Shown here piece by piece: positions 33,953 through 37,532 of a stretch of DNA of 37,532 bases (position 1 is the first letter of the stretch; the number at the start of each line of letters is the position of its first letter). The notes under the pieces are model-generated. The model saw nothing but the letters and a program-made list of their open reading frames with translations. It was not told the origin of the DNA and ran no database searches. Location of the stretch: the NCBI RefSeq assembly GCF_008041835.1, contig NZ_VRYE01000091.1, positions 1-37,532 on the forward strand, in the 5' to 3' direction. Made by a program: the position numbers and the translations under genes. Source of the stretch: Ectopseudomonas mendocina (GTDB lineage: Bacteria; Pseudomonadota; Gammaproteobacteria; Pseudomonadales; Pseudomonadaceae).

Positions 33953-34124
33953 GGCGATCTCCTTCGGCATCTACCTGCTCATCATTAAAGGTGCTGAACG
34001 CTGTTTATGCTCAGGCCCCCGTACAAATGACCCGATCCGGGGTTTGAAAGTGCAATACGGATTGGCAGCTCGACAGGCGCAACCGACAATCGGTGCTGTC
34101 ATCCTCACCAGAAAGGTTCGCCTC

Positions 34125-35153
34125 ATGCTCGACCAGGCACGCTGCTGGCAAGCCGTCTGCGAGCGCGACGCGGCGTTCGACGGGCGTTTCGTCTTCGCCG
34201 TCGGCAGCACGGGTATCTATTGCCGGCCCAGTTGCCCGGCGCGGCGCCCAAGGCGCGATAACGTCAGCTTTCACCTTGACGCAGCCAGCGCCGAGACAGC
34301 CGGCTTTCGCCCGTGCAAACGCTGCTCGCCGCAAGGCCAGAGCCCGGCGCAGCAGCTCGATGCGCTGGTCGCCGCAGCCTGTGATCTGCTCAGCGGCGAA
34401 CAACGCCTGACCCTGCCGCAGCTGGCGGCGCGTATCGGCCTGTCAGCCTCGCACCTGGCCCGTGCATTCAAGGCGCGCACGGGCATGACACCCAATGCCT
34501 GGGCCGCCGCTCTGCGCCGGCAACGCCTGGAAACCCATCTGCCACAGGCAGCTAGCGTGCTCGACGCAGCGCTGGCCGCCGGCTATGGCGGCACCCGCGC
34601 CCTCTATGCCCAGCCACAGGCCATGAGCCCGGCCCGCCGCCGCCAGCAGGGCGCTGGGGAACGCCTGCGCTACACCATTGCCCCCTGTCCGCTCGGCCAG
34701 GTGCTGCTGGCCGCCAGCGACAAGGGCGTTTGTGCGCTGCTGTTCGGCGCTGAGCCAATGGCCCTACGCGAAGAGCTGCAGCAGCGCTTTGCCGCAGCGC
34801 AGCTCGAAGAGGATGCCGCAGGCCTGCGTGACTGGCTGCAGCAGGTGCTGGAGCAACTCGCAGAACCGCAGCGCGCCGCCCATCTGCCACTGGACATACG
34901 CGGCACGGCGTTTCAGCTGCGCGTCTGGCAAGCGCTGCAGAATATTCCCTGCGCAGAGACGCGCAGCTATGCCGAACTGGCCGAGCAACTGCACAGCCAC
35001 CCGCGTGCGGTGGCGCGCGCCTGCGCCAGCAATGCCATCGCCCTGCTGCTGCCGTGCCACCGCGTGGTGGCCAGTGATGGCCAGCTCAGTGGTTATCGCT
35101 GGGGGATACAGCGCAAGCGGCAGTTACTGGCGCGCGAAAGCGAGGATCACTGA
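34125..35153 (+). CDS. ada: Bifunctional Ada: methyl-responsive activator and O6-methylguanine methyltransferase
   Basis: Ada repairs methylated DNA and, when methylated at its N-terminal Cys, activates the adaptive response. The 342-residue protein has the zinc domain with C33, C37, C64 and C67 (YCRPSCPAR, FRPCKRC), with C33 the likely methyl-phosphotriester acceptor. An AraC-type HTH (about 95-170) and a C-terminal methyltransferase domain with the acceptor C311 in LLPCHRVV follow. The ATG at 34125 has AAAGG upstream; the frame's further upstream extension is not Ada-like. It is divergent from the HD-GYP gene across 172 bp; no convincing Ada box was found there. Confidence 0.93.
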   Translation: MLDQARCWQAVCERDAAFDGRFVFAVGSTGIYCRPSCPARRPRRDNVSFHLDAASAETAGFRPCKRCSPQGQSPAQQLDALVAAACDLLSGEQRLTLPQLAARIGLSASHLARAFKARTGMTPNAWAAALRRQRLETHLPQAASVLDAALAAGYGGTRALYAQPQAMSPARRRQQGAGERLRYTIAPCPLGQVLLAASDKGVCALLFGAEPMALREELQQRFAAAQLEEDAAGLRDWLQQVLEQLAEPQRAAHLPLDIRGTAFQLRVWQALQNIPCAETRSYAELAEQLHSHPRAVARACASNAIALLLPCHRVVASDGQLSGYRWGIQRKRQLLARESEDH

Positions 35154-35215
35154 GCCCGTCAGGTGCCCCTTGGCCTAATGTCTGTCAGTTAAGCGTCGAC
35201 GCTGCCAATGGGGAA

Positions 35216-35280
35216 GAGCGGCGCCCCGCCGCGAACCAGGGCGATACGCGATTGAAAAGCTTCGCCCCGGGGCGGGGCTC
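35216..35280. repeat. Imperfect inverted repeat in the ada-azgA gap
   Basis: GAGCGGCGCCCCGCCGCGA (35216-35234) and TCGCCCCGGGGCGGGGCTC (35262-35280) are reverse complements at 15 of 19 positions, with CTACGAAAG after the second arm, a REP-like layout. The 387-bp gap 35154-35540 otherwise holds only the azgA promoter and leader. Confidence 0.6.
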
Positions 35281-35407
35281 CTACGAAAGACCGCTTTGGC
35301 AAGCTTATCTGATCGGCATTGCCCCTTGGCGTGCTTGTAGCGATATACCCGACACAGCCAGGGCAAAACTGTCTACCCGGTCATGAAAAGGCTGAAAAGG
35401 CCATAAA

Positions 35408-35436
35408 TTCACCCGGCAAAACCTTGCTGGTATGAT
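35408..35436 (+). promoter_or_regulatory. Sigma-70 promoter of the purine permease gene
   Basis: TTCACC, a 17-bp spacer and TATGAT, with TGG directly before the -10 (an extended element), make a strong sigma-70 promoter. The start would be near 35443, giving a leader of roughly 98 nt. That leader contains a GGCGCG-TT-CGCGCC mini-hairpin (35513-35526); I see no purine riboswitch core. Confidence 0.75.
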
Positions 35437-35540
35437 GCGCGGCTTTTGCGAAATCGAGCCATTTTCCCAGCTCATGCGGACGAATGTGCTTTGCTTTCTG
35501 CAGACCAATTTCGGCGCGTTCGCGCCTCGGGGGAGCCTCC

Positions 35541-36833
35541 ATGCTGGAAAGACTGTTCCAACTCAACGCCCACAACACCACGGTGCGCACCGAGGTTCTG
35601 GCCGGGGTCACCACTTTCCTGACCATGGCCTACATCCTCTTCGTCAACCCCAACATGCTGGCCGAGACCGGCATGGATCATGGCGCGGTGTTCGTCGCCA
35701 CCTGCCTGGCCGCCGCCATCGGCTCGCTGGTGATGGGTCTTTTAGCCAACTACCCGATTGCCCTGGCGCCGGGCATGGGCCTCAACGCCTTCTTCACCTA
35801 CACCGTGGTCATGACCATGGGCTACAGCTGGCAGACCGCCCTGGGCGCGGTGTTTCTCTCCGGCGTAATCTTCTTCCTGCTGTCGATCTTCAGAATCCGC
35901 GAGTGGATCATCAACAGCATTCCCCTGGCCCTGCGCGCCGGTATCGCCGCCGGTATCGGCCTGTTCCTGGCGATCATCGCGCTGAAGAACGCCGGCATCG
36001 TGGTGGATAACCCGGCCACCCTGGTCGGCCTCGGCGACCTGAGCACCGGCGGCGCGCTGCTGGCCTGCCTGGGCTTTTTCGTCATCGCCGCGCTGGCCTA
36101 TCGCAAGGTCACCGGCGCCGTGATGATCGGCATTCTGCTGGTCACCGGCCTGTCCATCGCACTCGGCTTGTCCGAACTGCCGGGCGTGGTCTCGATGCCG
36201 CCGTCGCTGATGCCGACCCTACTGCAACTGGATATTGCCGGCGCGCTGGATATCGGCCTGATCAGCGTGATCTTCGCCTTCCTCTTCGTCGACCTGTTCG
36301 ACACCTCCGGCACCCTGGTGGGCGTGGCGCAGAAAGCCGACCTGTTGGACAAGGACGGCAAGATGCCGCGCCTGGGCCGCGCCCTGCTGGCCGACAGCAC
36401 CGCGACCATGGCCGGCGCCGCGCTGGGCACCAGCACCACCACCAGCTACATCGAATCGGCGGCCGGCATCAGTGCCGGCGGGCGTACCGGCCTGACCGCC
36501 TGCGTGGTCGCCGCGCTGTTTCTGCTCAGCCTGTTCTTCGCCCCGCTGGCCGGCTCGGTGCCGGCCTACGCCACCGCCCCGGCGCTGCTATTCGTCGCCG
36601 TACTGATGATGAGCAGCCTGGCGCAGATCGACTGGGACGATCTGACCGTCGCCGCCCCGGTGGTGGTCGCTGCCCTGGCCATGCCGCTGACCTTCTCCAT
36701 CGCCAATGGCATCGCCTTCGGCTTCATCGCCTGGACGGCGGTCAAGGTACTGGCCGGTCGCTGGCGCGAACTGAACCTCGCGATGTGGGTGCTGTCTGCC
36801 CTGTTCATCGTCAAGCTGGCCTACTTCGCCTGA
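35541..36833 (+). CDS. AzgA-type NCS2-family purine permease
   Basis: AzgA-type permeases import adenine, guanine and hypoxanthine by proton symport. The 430-residue protein has about 12-14 membrane spans. Family segments are the start MLERLFQLNAHNTTVRTEVLAG, the motif ALAPGMGLNAFFTYTVV, DLFDTSGTLVGVAQKA and LGTSTTTSYIESAAGI. GGGAG before the ATG at 35541 fixes the start; an upstream extension is out of character. Exact purine preference (E. coli AdeP/AdeQ versus GhxP/GhxQ) cannot be told from sequence alone. Confidence 0.94.
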   Translation: MLERLFQLNAHNTTVRTEVLAGVTTFLTMAYILFVNPNMLAETGMDHGAVFVATCLAAAIGSLVMGLLANYPIALAPGMGLNAFFTYTVVMTMGYSWQTALGAVFLSGVIFFLLSIFRIREWIINSIPLALRAGIAAGIGLFLAIIALKNAGIVVDNPATLVGLGDLSTGGALLACLGFFVIAALAYRKVTGAVMIGILLVTGLSIALGLSELPGVVSMPPSLMPTLLQLDIAGALDIGLISVIFAFLFVDLFDTSGTLVGVAQKADLLDKDGKMPRLGRALLADSTATMAGAALGTSTTTSYIESAAGISAGGRTGLTACVVAALFLLSLFFAPLAGSVPAYATAPALLFVAVLMMSSLAQIDWDDLTVAAPVVVAALAMPLTFSIANGIAFGFIAWTAVKVLAGRWRELNLAMWVLSALFIVKLAYFA

Positions 36834-36860
36834 TCAGCACATAAGGTAGGCGGCAATAGG

Positions 36861-36985
36861 TTTAGGGCGGACATCGCTTTTCATGTCCACCAATACCTTC
36901 TCTCCGGGCACACAACCGGTGGATGAAAAAGCGTCATCCACTCTACGACCTGAAGTGTTATCGGTGGGCTGAAGCCCACCCTACG
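36861..36985. repeat. Composite repeats between azgA and trmA
   Basis: A diverged version of the dpp repeat (left arm about 36861-36891 with TTTAGGGCGGACATCGC, right arm GGTGGATGAAAAAGCGTCAT ending near 36947) is followed by GGTGGGCTGAAGCCCACC-CTACG at 36963-36985, an exact copy of 23760-23782. The 301-bp gap 36834-37134 holds no gene. Confidence 0.85.
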
Positions 36986-37001
36986 CGGCCTGAGCCATGA
37001 T

Positions 37002-37048
37002 CGTTCCCACGCTCCGCGTGGGAACGCCTCCCCGGACGCTCCGCGTCC
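37002..37048. repeat. Tandem REP palindromes before trmA
   Basis: CGTTCCCACGC-TCC-GCGTGGGAACG (37002-37026; 11-bp stem) and GGACGC-TCC-GCGTCC (37034-37048; 6-bp stem) are two hairpins sharing the same TCC loop. The first is a REP palindrome widespread in Pseudomonas genomes as I know it. They sit 87 bp before trmA. Confidence 0.85.
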
Positions 37049-37134
37049 TGCACCACCAATGATCGACGACAACGGCACATCGGCAACGGAGTCGCTACAA
37101 TGGCGCCCCGTTTTCCTGCCCGCATGAGTGACCG

Positions 37135-37532
37135 ATGAGCCGCCCCGCATTCGACCCCGCCACCTACGACGCCCAACTCGCCGAGAAGAAGGCCCGCCTG
37201 GTCGAGCTGCTGGCCCCCTTCGCCGCGCCCGAGCCCGAGGTGTTCGACTCGCCGCGCGAGCACTACCGCATGCGCGCCGAGTTTCGCCTGTGGCGTGAAG
37301 ATGGTCAGCGTCACTACGCCATGTTCGCCCCGGGCGACAAGCACACGCCAATCCTGCTCGACGACTTCCCTATTGCCAGCCTGCGCATCAACGAGCTGAT
37401 GCCGCGCCTGCGCGCTGCCTGGCAGGCCAGCGAAACGCTGTCGTTCAAGCTGTTCCAAGTCGAGTTTCTCACCACCCTGGCCGGCGATGCCTTGATCACC
37501 CTGGCCTACCGCCGCCCGCTGGACGAAGCCTG
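37135..37532 (+). CDS. trmA: tRNA (uracil-5-)-methyltransferase TrmA, 5' part
   Basis: TrmA makes 5-methyluridine at position 54 of tRNA using SAM. The 132 visible residues match the TrmA N-terminal region: FDPATYDAQLAEKKARLVEL, then HYRMRAEFRLWREDG and YAMFAPGDKHTPILLDDFPI. The gene is cut by the window end, so the SAM motif and the catalytic Cys are not seen. The ATG at 37135 is preceded by a 4-codon frame (37124-37138) whose TGA overlaps it. RBS strength is weak. The upstream gap is filled by repeats. Confidence 0.95.
   Translation, partial: MSRPAFDPATYDAQLAEKKARLVELLAPFAAPEPEVFDSPREHYRMRAEFRLWREDGQRHYAMFAPGDKHTPILLDDFPIASLRINELMPRLRAAWQASETLSFKLFQVEFLTTLAGDALITLAYRRPLDEA

Noticed and set aside
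33953..34124. Ada box and promoter for ada
   Set aside because: No clear AAAGCGCA-type box or paired -35/-10 could be placed; TTGAAA at 34044 has no fitting -10.
35437..35540. Purine riboswitch in the leader of the permease gene
   Set aside because: The leader is about 98 nt and has only a small GGCGCG-TT-CGCGCC hairpin; the conserved three-way-junction core of purine riboswitches is not visible.

Overview
The window is a high-GC stretch of gammaproteobacterial chromosome. Gene content and order point to Pseudomonas: the rpoN-hpf-ptsN-rapZ-ptsO cluster, the mreBCD-maf-rng-yhdP-nitrilase-tldD run, gatCAB divergent from mreB, a Rox/Reg-type redox two-component pair and a dppABCDF operon. The many REP-like repeats (GTAGCCCGGATGC, GTAGGGTGGGC and CGTTCCCACGC types) recall the P. 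mendocina/oleovorans group; that placement is inference. Almost everything is core genome. I see no CRISPR array, prophage, tRNA, rRNA or defence island.

Layout. 1-212 is the 5' end of an IS1182-like transposase on the minus strand, lying where other pseudomonads usually carry the lptB side of the rpoN cluster. 413-3938 (+) is rpoN, hpf, ptsN, rapZ, ptsO: sigma-54, a ribosome hibernation factor and the nitrogen PTS. 3981-5327 (-) is pmbA and 5456-5974 (+) is darP (yjgA). 5996-16956 (-) reads mreB, mreC, mreD, maf, rng, yhdP, a nitrilase-family hydrolase and tldD: cell shape, envelope lipid transport, RNA processing and the TldD half of the TldD/PmbA protease. 17184-20505 (+) is gatCAB, the tRNA-dependent amidotransferase. 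It is followed by a small RlpA-like lipoprotein, a CaCA antiporter and a PcaC-like protein. 22609-25650 (-) holds an AEC transporter and a RoxSR/RegBA-type pair. 26009-26722 is a SIMPL-domain secreted protein. 26944-32747 is a dipeptide ABC transporter. 32780-33952 (-) is a degenerate receiver/HD-GYP protein. 34125-35153 is Ada, 35541-36833 an AzgA-type purine permease, and 37135 to the end is a partial trmA.

I found no convincing new multi-gene system. The observations most worth a second look are small-scale. mreC and yhdP, in the same operon, both appear to lack ATG/GTG starts (probable ATT and CTG). A perfect 21-bp inverted repeat is translated as the signal-peptide n-region of the RlpA-like lipoprotein. 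Two related repeats in the dpp operon create short open frames that end on the ATGA start overlaps of dppC and dppD. A GG-N10-GC sigma-54-like element lies upstream of dppA. The HD-GYP protein has lost its phospho-acceptor Asp and nearly all metal ligands but keeps the GYP segment.
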